Assembly: GCF_012275445.1 (NCBI RefSeq) | Contig: NZ_JAAZQK010000014.1 | Coordinates: 1-64,000, forward strand | Origin: Rhizobacter sp. SG703 | Lineage (GTDB): Bacteria > Pseudomonadota > Gammaproteobacteria > Burkholderiales > Burkholderiaceae_C | DNA: 64,000 nucleotides | Reading direction: 5' to 3' | Shown: piece after piece, positions 17,918-26,586 of the stretch | Layout: each line of letters begins with the position of its first letter | Numbering within the stretch: the stretch's first letter is position 1 | Notes under the pieces: model-generated | Told to the model about the DNA's origin: nothing | Databases searched by the model: none | Seen by the model: the letters and a program-made list of their open reading frames with translations, nothing else | Made by a program: the position numbers and the translations under genes

Positions 17918-17931
17918 CGCTTCGTGAAGCG
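17918..17931. promoter_or_regulatory. LysR-type operator candidate (dgdA/dgdR intergenic)
   Basis: CGCTTC-GT-GAAGCG is a perfect 6-bp inverted repeat between the divergent decarboxylase and LysR genes. Symmetry and position fit the recognition site of the LysR regulator. Confidence 0.5.
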
Positions 17932-17968
17932 AATAGTTTTGGAACGAGCCATCAGGAGAATTCATACC

Positions 17969-18826
17969 GTGGGCCAGTCACTCGACATCGACCTGCTGCG
18001 CAGCTTCGTCGCGATCGCCGAAACCGGCGTGCTCGGCCAGGCGGCCGCGCGCGTCGGGCGCACGCAGTCGGCGCTGAGCATGCAGATGCAGCGGCTGGAA
18101 GGCGTGGTCGAGCAGCCGCTGCTGTTCCGCACCGGCCGCGGCGTCACGCTCACCGCGGCCGGCGAGCGGCTGCTGGCGCATGCGCGGCAGCTGCTCGGGC
18201 TGCACGACGAGACGCTGGCCGAGCTGCGCGGCGAGCAGCTGTCGGGCGTGTTGCGCTTCGGCTGCCCGGACGACTACGCGGTGGTGTTCCTGCCGCACCT
18301 GCTGCGCGGCTTCGCGAGCCTGAACCCGCGCGTGCAGCTGGAGGTGGTGTGCGCGCCGACGCCGCGGCTGCGCGAGCTGCTCGCGCGGCATTCCATCGAC
18401 CTGGCGCTGGTGTCGGTGACCGGCGCCCTGGAGGGCGGCGACGTGATCCGCCGCGAGCCGCTGGTGTGGGTCGGCCAGCGCGGCGGCAGCGCGGCCGCGC
18501 TCGACCCGCTGCCGCTCGCGCTCGGCGCGCCGGATGCGTTCGACCACCAGGCGCCGCGGCAGGCGCTCGAAGCGGCCGGCCGCGCGTACCGGCTGGCCTG
18601 CGCGAGCAGCAGCCTGGCGGGCCTGGTCGCGATGGCGCGCTCGGGGCAGGCGGTCACGGTGCTGACGCAGACCGCCGTGCCCGACGACCTGCAGGTGCTG
18701 CCGGCCGGTGCCGACCTGCCTTCGCTGCCGACGGTCGGCATCGCGCTGGCGTTCGACCGCGAGCAGCCGTCGGCCTTGGTGTCGGCCTTCGGCGCGCACG
18801 TGCGGCAGGCATTGCCGCAGGCCTGA
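17969..18826 (+). CDS. dgdR: LysR-family regulator, probable DgdR
   Basis: A 285-residue LysR-type regulator with the N-terminal helix-turn-helix in LDIDLLRSFVAIAETGVL...RTQSALSMQMQRLE and a C-terminal substrate-binding-type effector domain. GTG at 17969 was chosen because AGGAG lies ten bases upstream and the helix begins at once. The ATG 45 bases upstream would add a basic tail and lacks a ribosome-binding site. Position divergent from dgdA and family match the known DgdR, which represses dgdA until a dialkylglycine is present; the name rests on context. The effector was not identified from sequence. Confidence 0.8.
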   Translation: MGQSLDIDLLRSFVAIAETGVLGQAAARVGRTQSALSMQMQRLEGVVEQPLLFRTGRGVTLTAAGERLLAHARQLLGLHDETLAELRGEQLSGVLRFGCPDDYAVVFLPHLLRGFASLNPRVQLEVVCAPTPRLRELLARHSIDLALVSVTGALEGGDVIRREPLVWVGQRGGSAAALDPLPLALGAPDAFDHQAPRQALEAAGRAYRLACASSSLAGLVAMARSGQAVTVLTQTAVPDDLQVLPAGADLPSLPTVGIALAFDREQPSALVSAFGAHVRQALPQA

Positions 18827-18859
18827 TGCCCGACGCGTCGGGCTGTTCGACGGGCCCGG

Positions 18860-19783
18860 TCAGCGGATCACGCCGCTTGCCGACGAAGCCGGCGGCGACG
18901 GCGGGATCGGCGTCGGCTTGACCAGCGCGGTGGCCTGCCAGGTGCCGGTGTCGTCGGCGGCCGGGCCGGCCAGCGTGCCCGCCAGGCTGCCGTCGGCGGC
19001 CAGCGTGCCGGTGCCGGTCAGCGCCGTGTCGCCGGCCGTCAGCTTCAGCGTCAGGCTGCCGTCGGCGGCTTGCGTGCCGGTCACGTCGTAGACCGTCTTG
19101 CGGCCATGCTGCTTGCCGCCATGGCTGCCCCACAGCCCGATGCTGCTCGCATCGCCGCCGGCCGCCACCACCTTCTCCTGGTAGCTGGTGACCAGCGCGG
19201 TGCTGTCGGTCTTGAACTGCTCGGTGCGGGTCTTCACCGCCTCGATGAAGGTCTTGATGGCGGCACGCTGGGCCTCGTTCAGGCGGTGGCCGGTGCCGGG
19301 CGTCGCGGCGGCGTCGAGCGCGGCCTTCAGCGTCGCCTGCAGCGCGTCGACGTCGGTCTTGTACGCCGTCTTCAGCGCTTCGAGCGCGGTCGCGAACTCG
19401 GCTTGCAGCGCGACCACCGCATCGCTCGGCGTGGCGGTCAGCTTGCCGGCGATCAGCTTGCCGGTGAGGGCGGTGGTGCCGTCGTCCTGTGCGACGCTCT
19501 GCAGCACCAGCGTGCCGTCGAGCGCCTGGCCGGCATCGGTGCCGGCAGCGATCTTGGCCGCGAAGGTGTACAGCGCGGCCTCGACATGGCTGCCGTTGAA
19601 GCGGCTGCCTTCACCGGTGGTGGTCTTCACCGACAGGCCGGCGGCCGACTCGCTGACGGTGACCGACGCGGCGTTCGCCGATCCGCTGTCGGCGTCCTTG
19701 TCGGCACCGCCGCAACCGAAGAGCAGGGCGGAGGCGACCGCCAGTGCGGTCCACTTGGCGGCGTGGATGGTTCCCGATGTCAT
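18860..19783 (-). CDS. lipoprotein with helical and beta-repeat regions
   Basis: Signal peptide with lipobox LLFGC (Cys24) predicts a lipid-anchored protein; the +2 residue is Gly, giving no inner-membrane retention signal. The mature part has a helical middle rich in Ala/Lys (FATALEALKTAYKTDVDALQATLKAALDAA broken by short loops) suggestive of coiled coil, then a beta-rich end with a repeated D-G-S-L-T/A-G-T-L pattern. It ends with a Pro-rich tail. No family recognised. Upstream lies an inverted repeat and a TACATT -10-like hexamer. Probably outer-membrane anchored in the periplasm. Confidence 0.7.
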   Translation of the reverse strand: MTSGTIHAAKWTALAVASALLFGCGGADKDADSGSANAASVTVSESAAGLSVKTTTGEGSRFNGSHVEAALYTFAAKIAAGTDAGQALDGTLVLQSVAQDDGTTALTGKLIAGKLTATPSDAVVALQAEFATALEALKTAYKTDVDALQATLKAALDAAATPGTGHRLNEAQRAAIKTFIEAVKTRTEQFKTDSTALVTSYQEKVVAAGGDASSIGLWGSHGGKQHGRKTVYDVTGTQAADGSLTLKLTAGDTALTGTGTLAADGSLAGTLAGPAADDTGTWQATALVKPTPIPPSPPASSASGVIR

Positions 19784-19875
19784 GTTCGAACTCCTCTGTG
19801 TGCGCTGTGGGGGGCCGGACGCGGATCCGCTTCCGGGCAGCGCAATGTAGGAGCGAGGTCCCGCGTTGTCGCGGC

Positions 19876-19906
19876 TTCGTAAGCCGCATCGGCAGGCACT
19901 TACGAA
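19876..19906. promoter_or_regulatory. inverted repeat upstream of lipoprotein gene
   Basis: TTCGTAAG and CTTACGAA form a perfect inverted repeat around 15 bases, with a third related GCTTACGCG about 25 bases further upstream of the gene. A TACATT -10-like hexamer lies at 19844-19849 on the minus strand, so the repeat would cover the region just upstream of -35. Confidence 0.35.
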
Positions 19907-19948
19907 ATGCAGGGGAAGTCGGGCAAGCGCTTACGCGCCGCACCGAAA

Positions 19949-20890
19949 TCACACGACTGTGTCGGCGATGAAACGTTGCGACCAGGACCTGGCCTTCTCG
20001 ATCGCGCGGTCGATCACGTCGCTCGAGCGCTCGCAGGCCAGCGCGAACTGCTGCGCGAACCACAGCACCCAGTCGGTCGCGTCGCCGTTGCCGCGCTGCG
20101 CGGCGTTCAGCGCGTCGTAGTAGCCCTTGCGCGATTCGAGCAGCTGGCGCGACAGGCTGTACAGCCGCACCGGCATGCGGTGGTCCTGCGCGATCGCCAT
20201 GTCGACGATGGCGCGGCCGACGCGGCCGTTGCCGTCTTCGAACGGGTGGATGGTCTCGAACCACAGGTGGGCCAGCGCGGCCCGCGCCAGCCCGTCGAGC
20301 GGCGGCAGGCGACCTGGCACCGGCGTGGTCTTCGCGAACCATGCGAGAAAGCGGTCCATCTCTTTCGCGACGCGGCGCGACGGCGGGGCGTCGTAGCTGA
20401 CCACCTCGCGGCCGGGCAGGCCGGTGACGATCTGCATCGGCCCGGCGTGGTCGCGGTAGCGGCCGACGGCCACCGGGTGGCCGCCGCACGCTCCGCCGGC
20501 GAACAAGGCCGACTGCCAGCGCTGCAGGCGCTCGCCGTCGAGCGGCATGGCAAAGCCGTTCATCGCATCGTCGAGCACCTCGACCAGGCCGTCGACGCGG
20601 CGGTCGCGCGGGCCGCTCGCATCCAGCCCGAGCTGGCGCATCACCGCCGACTGCACCGCGGCGAGATCGAGGCGCTCGCCCTGGATCGCGGCGGTGGAGA
20701 TCGCTTCGTCGGCCATCAGGTCGCACGCGACCTGCCCGTCGCGCTCGATGCCGATGGCCAGGGCCTTGGCTTCGACCACGCCCTGCAGGCGGCGGGCGCG
20801 CACCAGTGCCGGGCCCACCCGCTGGTGGTCGAAGCTCAGTGCGGGCCAGCGCGCTTGCTGCCAGAGGTAGGGGCGCCAGGGGGAAACCAT
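19949..20890 (-). CDS. Fic-domain protein with DUF4172 N-terminus
   Basis: A 313-residue protein. The Fic core motif HPFEDGNGRVGR is intact (catalytic H215), predicting transfer of AMP or another nucleotide from NTP to a target hydroxyl. The N-terminal domain resembles DUF4172. The inhibitory-helix motif of class II Fic proteins, (S/T)xxxE(G/N), reads TAAIQG here, so the inhibitory Glu is replaced by Gln70. No antitoxin-type gene flanks it. It may modify a host or self target; the target is not predictable. Length fits stand-alone class II Fic proteins. Confidence 0.83.
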   Translation of the reverse strand: MVSPWRPYLWQQARWPALSFDHQRVGPALVRARRLQGVVEAKALAIGIERDGQVACDLMADEAISTAAIQGERLDLAAVQSAVMRQLGLDASGPRDRRVDGLVEVLDDAMNGFAMPLDGERLQRWQSALFAGGACGGHPVAVGRYRDHAGPMQIVTGLPGREVVSYDAPPSRRVAKEMDRFLAWFAKTTPVPGRLPPLDGLARAALAHLWFETIHPFEDGNGRVGRAIVDMAIAQDHRMPVRLYSLSRQLLESRKGYYDALNAAQRGNGDATDWVLWFAQQFALACERSSDVIDRAIEKARSWSQRFIADTVV

Positions 20891-21013
20891 GGTCGCGATT
20901 CTAGGGGGCCGGGCTCAAATCGGGCGCCGGCGAACGGCGCGCTGCGGTGCGTGGCACACGGCTTGCAATCCTGTCGGTCTTCTGCCAGAGAACTCCAATA
21001 TGTCGTTGAGATC

Positions 21014-21133
21014 ATGTTTGCGCGCGCTTCGCTGAACTCGCCGGGCTTGATGAATCCGCTGCTCGAACTGCAGCGCGTGTCGCGCAAGAGCCCGGAGCGC
21101 CACCAGTCGGCCCTGAAGGACAAGGCCCCATGA
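21014..21133 (+). CDS. possible 39-residue upstream ORF coupled to the ABC operon
   Basis: A short frame MFARASLNSPGLMNPLLELQ... whose TGA overlaps the ATG of the first ABC ATPase gene (ATGA). An internal MNPLLELQRVSR resembles the start of an ABC ATPase, so it may be a relic of the neighbouring gene's N-terminus or a translated leader that couples ribosomes to the operon. No strong ribosome-binding site. Low confidence as a real protein. Confidence 0.3.
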   Translation: MFARASLNSPGLMNPLLELQRVSRKSPERHQSALKDKAP

Positions 21134-22101
21134 CGGCCCTGCTCGAGGTGCGCCGGCTGCGCACCGTCTTCAAGACCGACGACGGCGAGTTCCCGGCGGT
21201 CGACGGCGTCAGCTTCGAGGTGCAGGCCGGCCGCACGCTCGCGATCGTCGGCGAATCGGGTTGCGGCAAGAGCGTGACCTCGCTGTCGGTGATGGGCCTG
21301 GTGCCATCGCCGCCCGGACGCATCGATGGCGGCTCGATCCGCTTCGAAGGCCGCGAGCTGGTCGGCGCGCCGGCGCAGCAGATGCAGGACCTGCGCGGCA
21401 ACGGCATGGCGATGATCTTCCAGGAGCCGATGTCGTCGCTGAACCCGGTGTTCACGATCGGCGAGCAGATCGTCGAGGGCCTGCTGCGCCATCGCCGCAT
21501 CGGCCGCGCCGAGGCGCACGCCGTGGCCCTCGCGATGCTGCGCAAGGTGCGGATCCCGGCGCCCGAGCAGCGCTTCCACGAGCACCCGCACCAGCTGTCG
21601 GGCGGCATGCGCCAGCGCGCGATGATCGCGATGGCGCTGGCCTGCGAGCCGCGGCTGTTGATCGCCGACGAGCCGACCACCGCGCTCGACGTGACGATCC
21701 AGGCACAGATCCTCGCGCTGATGCGCACGCTGCAGCAGGAAACCGGCACCGCCGTCATCCTGATCACGCACGACCTCGGCGTGGTGGCCGAGGTGGCCGA
21801 CGAGGTGGTCGTGATGTATGCCGGGCGCATCGTCGAGCGCGCGCCGGTGCAGGCCTTGTTCGAGTCGCCGCAGCATCCGTACACGATCGGCCTGCTCGGC
21901 GCGGTGCCGCGGCTCGACGGCGAACGCACGCGGCTCGCGTCGATCGACGGCCAGGTGCCGAGCCCGCTGCGGCGGCCGCCGGGCTGCAGCTTCGCAGGCC
22001 GCTGCCCGTTCGTCGAGCCGCGCTGCCGCGACGCCGCGCCGGAGCTGGTCGAGCTGGCGCCGCGCCATGAAGCGGCCTGCTGGAGGGCGCCGCTGCCATG
22101 A
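21130..22101 (+). CDS. peptide ABC transporter ATPase (OppD/DppD type)
   Basis: A 323-residue ATP-binding subunit. Walker A is GESGCGKS (41-48), the signature is LSGGMRQR, and Walker B plus D-loop is [13 protein letters not shown]. The C-terminal extension with Cys residues ([11 protein letters not shown]...CRD) is typical of oligopeptide/dipeptide importer ATPases, where it binds an Fe-S cluster. It pairs with the next gene as heterodimer. Its stop overlaps the next start by four bases. First solid gene of a six-gene operon. Confidence 0.9.
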   Translation: MTALLEVRRLRTVFKTDDGEFPAVDGVSFEVQAGRTLAIVGESGCGKSVTSLSVMGLVPSPPGRIDGGSIRFEGRELVGAPAQQMQDLRGNGMAMIFQEPMSSLNPVFTIGEQIVEGLLRHRRIGRAEAHAVALAMLRKVRIPAPEQRFHEHPHQLSGGMRQRAMIAMALACEPRLLIADEPTTALDVTIQAQILALMRTLQQETGTAVILITHDLGVVAEVADEVVVMYAGRIVERAPVQALFESPQHPYTIGLLGAVPRLDGERTRLASIDGQVPSPLRRPPGCSFAGRCPFVEPRCRDAAPELVELAPRHEAACWRAPLP

Positions 22102-23183
22102 CCGACCGCTTGCTGGACGATCCCTTGTTGCGCGTCGAAGGCCTGGTCAAGCACTTCCCGGTGCGCCGCGGGCTGTTCGGCCGCGCGAGCGGCGCGGTGC
22201 GCGCGGTCGATGGCGTCGACCTGCGGATCGAGCGCGGCGAGACGCTGGGCGTGGTCGGCGAATCCGGCTGCGGCAAGTCGACGCTCGGCCGGCTGGTGCT
22301 GCGGCTGATCGAGCCGAGCGCCGGCCGCGTGCACTTCGACGGGCAGGACCTGGGCACGCTCGACGCCGCCGCACTGCGCGCCCGGAGGCGCGCGATGCAG
22401 ATCATCTTCCAGGACCCGTTCTCGTCGCTGAACCCGCGGATGACCGTCGGCCAGGCGCTCGCCGAGCCGCTGATGCTGCACGGCCTGCACACCGGCCGGC
22501 ACCGCGAGCGCGTCGCCGAGCTGCTGCACACCGTGGGCCTGGCGCCCGAGCACGCGCAGCGCTTCCCGCACGAGTTCTCCGGCGGGCAGCGCCAGCGCAT
22601 CGGCATCGCGCGGGCGCTGGCGGTCGAGCCGCGGCTGATCGTCTGCGACGAGGCGGTGTCGGCGCTCGACGTGTCGGTGCAGGCCCAGGTGGTGAACCTG
22701 CTGCAGGACCTGCAGCGCCGCTTCGGCATCGCCTACCTCTTCATTGCGCACGACCTGGCCGTCGTCAAGCACATCGCGACGCGGGTCGCGGTGATGTACC
22801 TCGGACGCGTGGTCGAGCTGGCCGACAAGCGCGCGCTGTTCGCGGCGCCGCGCCACCCGTACACGCAGGCGCTGCTGTCGGCGATCCCGCGTCCTTTTCC
22901 AGTTCGGGAACCGGGCCTGCAGCGCGAGCGCATGCTGCTGGCCGGCGACGTGCCGAGTCCCGTCAACCCGCCGACCGGCTGCCATTTCCACACGCGCTGC
23001 GCGCATGCGCGCGAGCGCTGCGCGCAGCAGGCGCCGCGGCTGGAGCTGCACGACGGCCATGCGGTGGCCTGCCATTTCTGGCGCGAGCTGCCGGCGCCGC
23101 CGCCGTTGAAGCCGCCAACCGAGACCACGCCCGCCCGCATCCGCCTCGCGCGCCTGCAGGCGGCTTTCGAACCCAATCCCTGA
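22098..23183 (+). CDS. peptide ABC transporter ATPase (OppF/DppF type)
   Basis: A 361-residue partner ATPase. Walker A is GESGCGKS (54-61), the ABC signature is [15 protein letters not shown], and Walker B is [18 protein letters not shown]. The C-terminal extension has the Cys cluster [21 protein letters not shown] seen in OppF/DppF. It starts inside the end of the preceding ATPase gene and lies 19 bases before the substrate-binding-protein gene. It powers import with the other operon products at the inner membrane. Confidence 0.9.
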   Translation: MTDRLLDDPLLRVEGLVKHFPVRRGLFGRASGAVRAVDGVDLRIERGETLGVVGESGCGKSTLGRLVLRLIEPSAGRVHFDGQDLGTLDAAALRARRRAMQIIFQDPFSSLNPRMTVGQALAEPLMLHGLHTGRHRERVAELLHTVGLAPEHAQRFPHEFSGGQRQRIGIARALAVEPRLIVCDEAVSALDVSVQAQVVNLLQDLQRRFGIAYLFIAHDLAVVKHIATRVAVMYLGRVVELADKRALFAAPRHPYTQALLSAIPRPFPVREPGLQRERMLLAGDVPSPVNPPTGCHFHTRCAHARERCAQQAPRLELHDGHAVACHFWRELPAPPPLKPPTETTPARIRLARLQAAFEPNP

Positions 23184-23202
23184 GCTGTTCCCGGAGTTCA
23201 CG

Positions 23203-24723
23203 ATGACGCACCCGATGACCCGATGCCGATGGATCCCCGCGCTGCTGCTGGCGGCCCTGCCCGTGTTGACGCCAGCGCAGACGCTGCGCGTCGGCCTGGC
23301 CGAAGACCCCGACGTGCTCGACCCGTCGCTGTCGCGCAGCTTCGTCGGTCGCGTCGTGTTCAGCGCGCTGTGCGACAAGCTGTTCGACGTCGACGAAAAG
23401 CTCGCGATCCAGCCACAGCTCGCCAGCGCCTACGAATGGTCGGCCGACAGCAAGACGCTGACGCTGAAGCTGCGTCCCGGCGTGACCTTCCACGACGGCG
23501 AGAAGTTCGACGCGGCCGCCGTCAAGTTCAACATCGAGCGCCACAAGACGCTGCCCGGCTCGAACCGCCGCGGCGAGCTCGCGCCGGTGGCCACCGTCGA
23601 CGTGGTGGACCCGCTGACGGTGCGGCTGAACCTGTCGGCGCCGTTCTCGCCGCTGCTCGCGCAGCTGGCCGACCGGGCCGGCATGATGGTCTCGCCGAAG
23701 GCGGCGCAGGCGGCCGGCGACAAGTTCGGCACGAAGCCGGTCTGCTCCGGGCCGTTCAGGTTCGTCGAGCGCGTCGCGCAGGACCGCATGGTGTTCGAGC
23801 GCTATCCGCAGTACTGGAACAAGGACGCGATCCACTTCGACAAGATCGTCTACACGCCGATCCCCGATGCCACGGTGCGCCTGGCCAACCTCAAATCGGG
23901 CCAGCTCGATTTCATCGAGCGCGTGGCGTCCAGCGACATCGAGAAGCTGCAGTCCGACAAGAAGCTGAAGACCTCCCGCATCACCGAGATCGGCTACCAG
24001 GGCATCACGATCAACCTGGCCAAGAGCGACAAGGCGAAGCAGAACCCGCTGGGCCGCGACGCCCGCGTGCGCGAGGCCTTCGAGCTGTCGCTCGACCGGC
24101 AGGGCATCGCGCAGGTGGTGATGGACAACGAGGCGACGGTCGGCAACCAGTGGGTCGCCCCGGGCAACGCCTGGTACGCGAAGAACGTGCCGGTGCCCAA
24201 GCGCGACGTCGCGCGCGCCAAGGCCTTGCTGAAGGAAGCGGGCGTGCCGAACCCGAGCTTCACGCTGGTGACGCCGACCACGTCGGACGCGCAGCGCCTG
24301 GCGCTGGTGGTGCAGGCGATGACGCGCGAGGCCGGCTTCGACGTGAAGATCCAGGCCGCCGAGTTCGCGACCTCGCTGAACATGGCCGACAAGGGCGACT
24401 TCGAGGCGCTGGTGCTGGCCTGGAGCGGCCGCGCCGATCCAGACGGCAACCTGTACAGCTTCGATGCCTGCAAGCAGCCGCTGAACTACGCCGGGTATTG
24501 CGATGCCGAGACCGATGCGCTGCTGAACCAGTCGCGCGCGCTGCGGGACCCGGCCGAGCGCAGGAAGCTGTTCGAGCAGGTCGCCGCCCGCGTGCTGAAG
24601 GAGCGCCCGATCGTCTACCTGTACCACCGCAACTGGCTGTGGGCCTACAACGCGAAGCTCTCCGGCGTGCGCAACGTGCCCGACGGGCTGCTGCGCGTGA
24701 CGGGCCTGAAACTGGCCCCGTGA
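23203..24723 (+). CDS. peptide ABC transporter substrate-binding protein
   Basis: A 506-residue periplasmic protein of solute-binding family 5. The signal peptide ends near LTPAQ-TLRVG. The family signature region is SADSKTLTLKLRPGVTFHDG and FDAAAVKFNIERH. It delivers peptides or related solutes to the permease pair. The neighbouring gamma-glutamyltransferase-like gene suggests gamma-glutamyl peptides such as glutathione as a candidate ligand, as in GsiB systems; this is inference from context. GGAG is seven bases before the ATG. Confidence 0.9.
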   Translation: MTHPMTRCRWIPALLLAALPVLTPAQTLRVGLAEDPDVLDPSLSRSFVGRVVFSALCDKLFDVDEKLAIQPQLASAYEWSADSKTLTLKLRPGVTFHDGEKFDAAAVKFNIERHKTLPGSNRRGELAPVATVDVVDPLTVRLNLSAPFSPLLAQLADRAGMMVSPKAAQAAGDKFGTKPVCSGPFRFVERVAQDRMVFERYPQYWNKDAIHFDKIVYTPIPDATVRLANLKSGQLDFIERVASSDIEKLQSDKKLKTSRITEIGYQGITINLAKSDKAKQNPLGRDARVREAFELSLDRQGIAQVVMDNEATVGNQWVAPGNAWYAKNVPVPKRDVARAKALLKEAGVPNPSFTLVTPTTSDAQRLALVVQAMTREAGFDVKIQAAEFATSLNMADKGDFEALVLAWSGRADPDGNLYSFDACKQPLNYAGYCDAETDALLNQSRALRDPAERRKLFEQVAARVLKERPIVYLYHRNWLWAYNAKLSGVRNVPDGLLRVTGLKLAP

Positions 24724-24730
24724 TCGACCG

Positions 24731-25672
24731 ATGTTCGAGTACCTCGTCAAGCGTGTCGCGACGCTGCTGCCGACGCTGCTGTTCGTCTCGGTGCTGATCT
24801 TCGGCTTGCAGCAGCTGCTGCCCGGCGACCCGGCCAAGATCCTGGCCGGCGAAGACCAGGACCCGCAGGTGGTGGCCTACCTGCGCGCCAGGCTGCACCT
24901 GGACGAGCCGCTGCCGATCCGCTATGCGCGTTGGGTGGGCGGCGTGCTGCAGGGCGACCTCGGCGAATCGGTGCGCAACCAGCAGCCGGTGACCGGCCTG
25001 ATCCTGCAGAAGCTGCCGGTGACGGTGGAGCTCGCGCTGCTGGCGATGGCGATCGCGCTGGCGATCGGCATCCCGTCGGGCATCGTCTCGGCGGTGGGGC
25101 GCGGCACCGCATGGGACTGGGCGGCCAACGCGTTCGCGCTGTGGGGCATCTCGACGCCGAACTTCTGGCTCGGCATCCTGATGATCCTGCTGTTCTCGGT
25201 GCAGCTCGGCTGGCTGCCGGCCTCGGGCTACGTGAGCCCGTTCGAGGACCTGGGTGCCAACCTGGCTGCGATGATCATGCCGGCCTTCGTGCTCGGCAAC
25301 GCGATCGCCGCGGTGCTGATGCGGCACACGCGCAGCGCGATGCTGCAGGTGATGTCGGCCGACTACGTGCGCACCGCGCGCGCCAAGGGGCTGGGCGAGC
25401 GCACCGTGGTGCTGAAGCATGCGCTGCGCAATGCGCTGACGCCGATCATCACGCTGGGCGCGCTGGAGCTCGGCACGCTGCTGTCGGGCGCGGTGCTGAC
25501 CGAGCAGGTGTTCACGATCCCCGGCTTCGGCAAGCTGGTGGTCGATGCGGTGTTCAACCGCGACTACGCGGTGGTGCAGGGCGTGGTGCTGGTCACCGCG
25601 TCGGCCTACATGCTGCTGAACCTGCTGGCCGACCTGGCCTACTTCGCGGTGAACCCGCGACTGAGGCGCTGA
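24731..25672 (+). CDS. peptide ABC transporter permease (DppB/GsiC type)
   Basis: A 313-residue inner-membrane permease with six hydrophobic segments, beginning MFEYLVKRVATLLPTLLFVSVLIF as in DppB/OppB. The EAA loop that contacts the ATPases is around YVRTARAKGLGERTVVLKHALRNA. It sits seven bases after the binding-protein gene and two bases before the second permease gene, within the same operon. Confidence 0.9.
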   Translation: MFEYLVKRVATLLPTLLFVSVLIFGLQQLLPGDPAKILAGEDQDPQVVAYLRARLHLDEPLPIRYARWVGGVLQGDLGESVRNQQPVTGLILQKLPVTVELALLAMAIALAIGIPSGIVSAVGRGTAWDWAANAFALWGISTPNFWLGILMILLFSVQLGWLPASGYVSPFEDLGANLAAMIMPAFVLGNAIAAVLMRHTRSAMLQVMSADYVRTARAKGLGERTVVLKHALRNALTPIITLGALELGTLLSGAVLTEQVFTIPGFGKLVVDAVFNRDYAVVQGVVLVTASAYMLLNLLADLAYFAVNPRLRR

Positions 25673-25674
25673 CG

Positions 25675-26553
25675 ATGGCCGCCGTGCTTCCTCTTCCTGT
25701 TGCGCCTCGTTCCGAGGCCGGTCCGTGGCGTCGTGCGTGGCGCCGGCTGAAGCGCCGTCGCGGCGCGCTGGTCGGCCTCGCGGTGGTGCTGCTCTTCATC
25801 GCGATGGCGCTGCTGGCGCCATGGCTCGGGCTGCAGGACCCGGTGGCCACCAGCTGGAGCGCGATCCGCAAGGCGCCGAGCGCCGGACACTGGTTCGGCA
25901 CCGACGAGATCGGCCGCGACGTGCTGTCGCGCGTGGTGTGGGGCACGCGCGCGTCGCTGCTGGCCGGGCTGGTGTCGGTGTCGATCTCGCTGCTGCTGGG
26001 CGTGCCGATCGGGCTGGCGGCGGGCTTCCTCGGCGGGTTCGCCGATGCGCTGATCTCGCGCATCACCGACGCCTTCCTGGCCTGCCCGTTCCTGATCCTC
26101 GCGATCGCGCTGGCGGCCTTCCTCGGGCCGAGCCTCTCCAACGCAATGATCGCGATCGGCGTGTCGGCCACGCCGATCTTCGTGCGGCTCGCGCGGGCGC
26201 AGGTGCTGAACGTCAAGGTCGAGGACTACATCGAGGCGGCGCGCGCGGTCGGCAACCCGCCTCTGCGCATCGCGCTGCGGCACGTGCTGCCGAACATCAC
26301 GCCCCCGGTGATCGTCCAGGCGACGCTGGCGATCGCGTCGGCGGTGATCGCCGAGGCGAGCCTGTCGTTCCTCGGGCTCGGCCAGCAGCCGCCGGCGCCG
26401 AGCTGGGGCAGCATGCTGAACACCGCGAAGAACTACGTCGACTCGGCACCATGGATGGCGATCTGGCCGGGCGTGTCGATCTTCCTGCTGGTGCTGTCTT
26501 TCAACCTGCTGGGCGACGGGCTGCGCGATGCGCTGGATCCGCGACAACGCTGA
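25675..26553 (+). CDS. peptide ABC transporter permease (DppC/GsiD type)
   Basis: A 292-residue second permease. The N-terminal basic segment WRRAWRRLKRRRGALVGLAV precedes the first membrane helix, and the periplasmic motif HWFGTDEIGRDVLSRVVWG and EAA loop YIEAARAVGNPPLRIALRHVLPN are diagnostic of DppC/OppC. It forms the transmembrane channel with the previous gene's product. A 33-base gap separates it from the downstream gene. Confidence 0.9.
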   Translation: MAAVLPLPVAPRSEAGPWRRAWRRLKRRRGALVGLAVVLLFIAMALLAPWLGLQDPVATSWSAIRKAPSAGHWFGTDEIGRDVLSRVVWGTRASLLAGLVSVSISLLLGVPIGLAAGFLGGFADALISRITDAFLACPFLILAIALAAFLGPSLSNAMIAIGVSATPIFVRLARAQVLNVKVEDYIEAARAVGNPPLRIALRHVLPNITPPVIVQATLAIASAVIAEASLSFLGLGQQPPAPSWGSMLNTAKNYVDSAPWMAIWPGVSIFLLVLSFNLLGDGLRDALDPRQR

Positions 26554-26586
26554 ACAACTCCCGGATTGGCGTCCGGGCTACAGACC

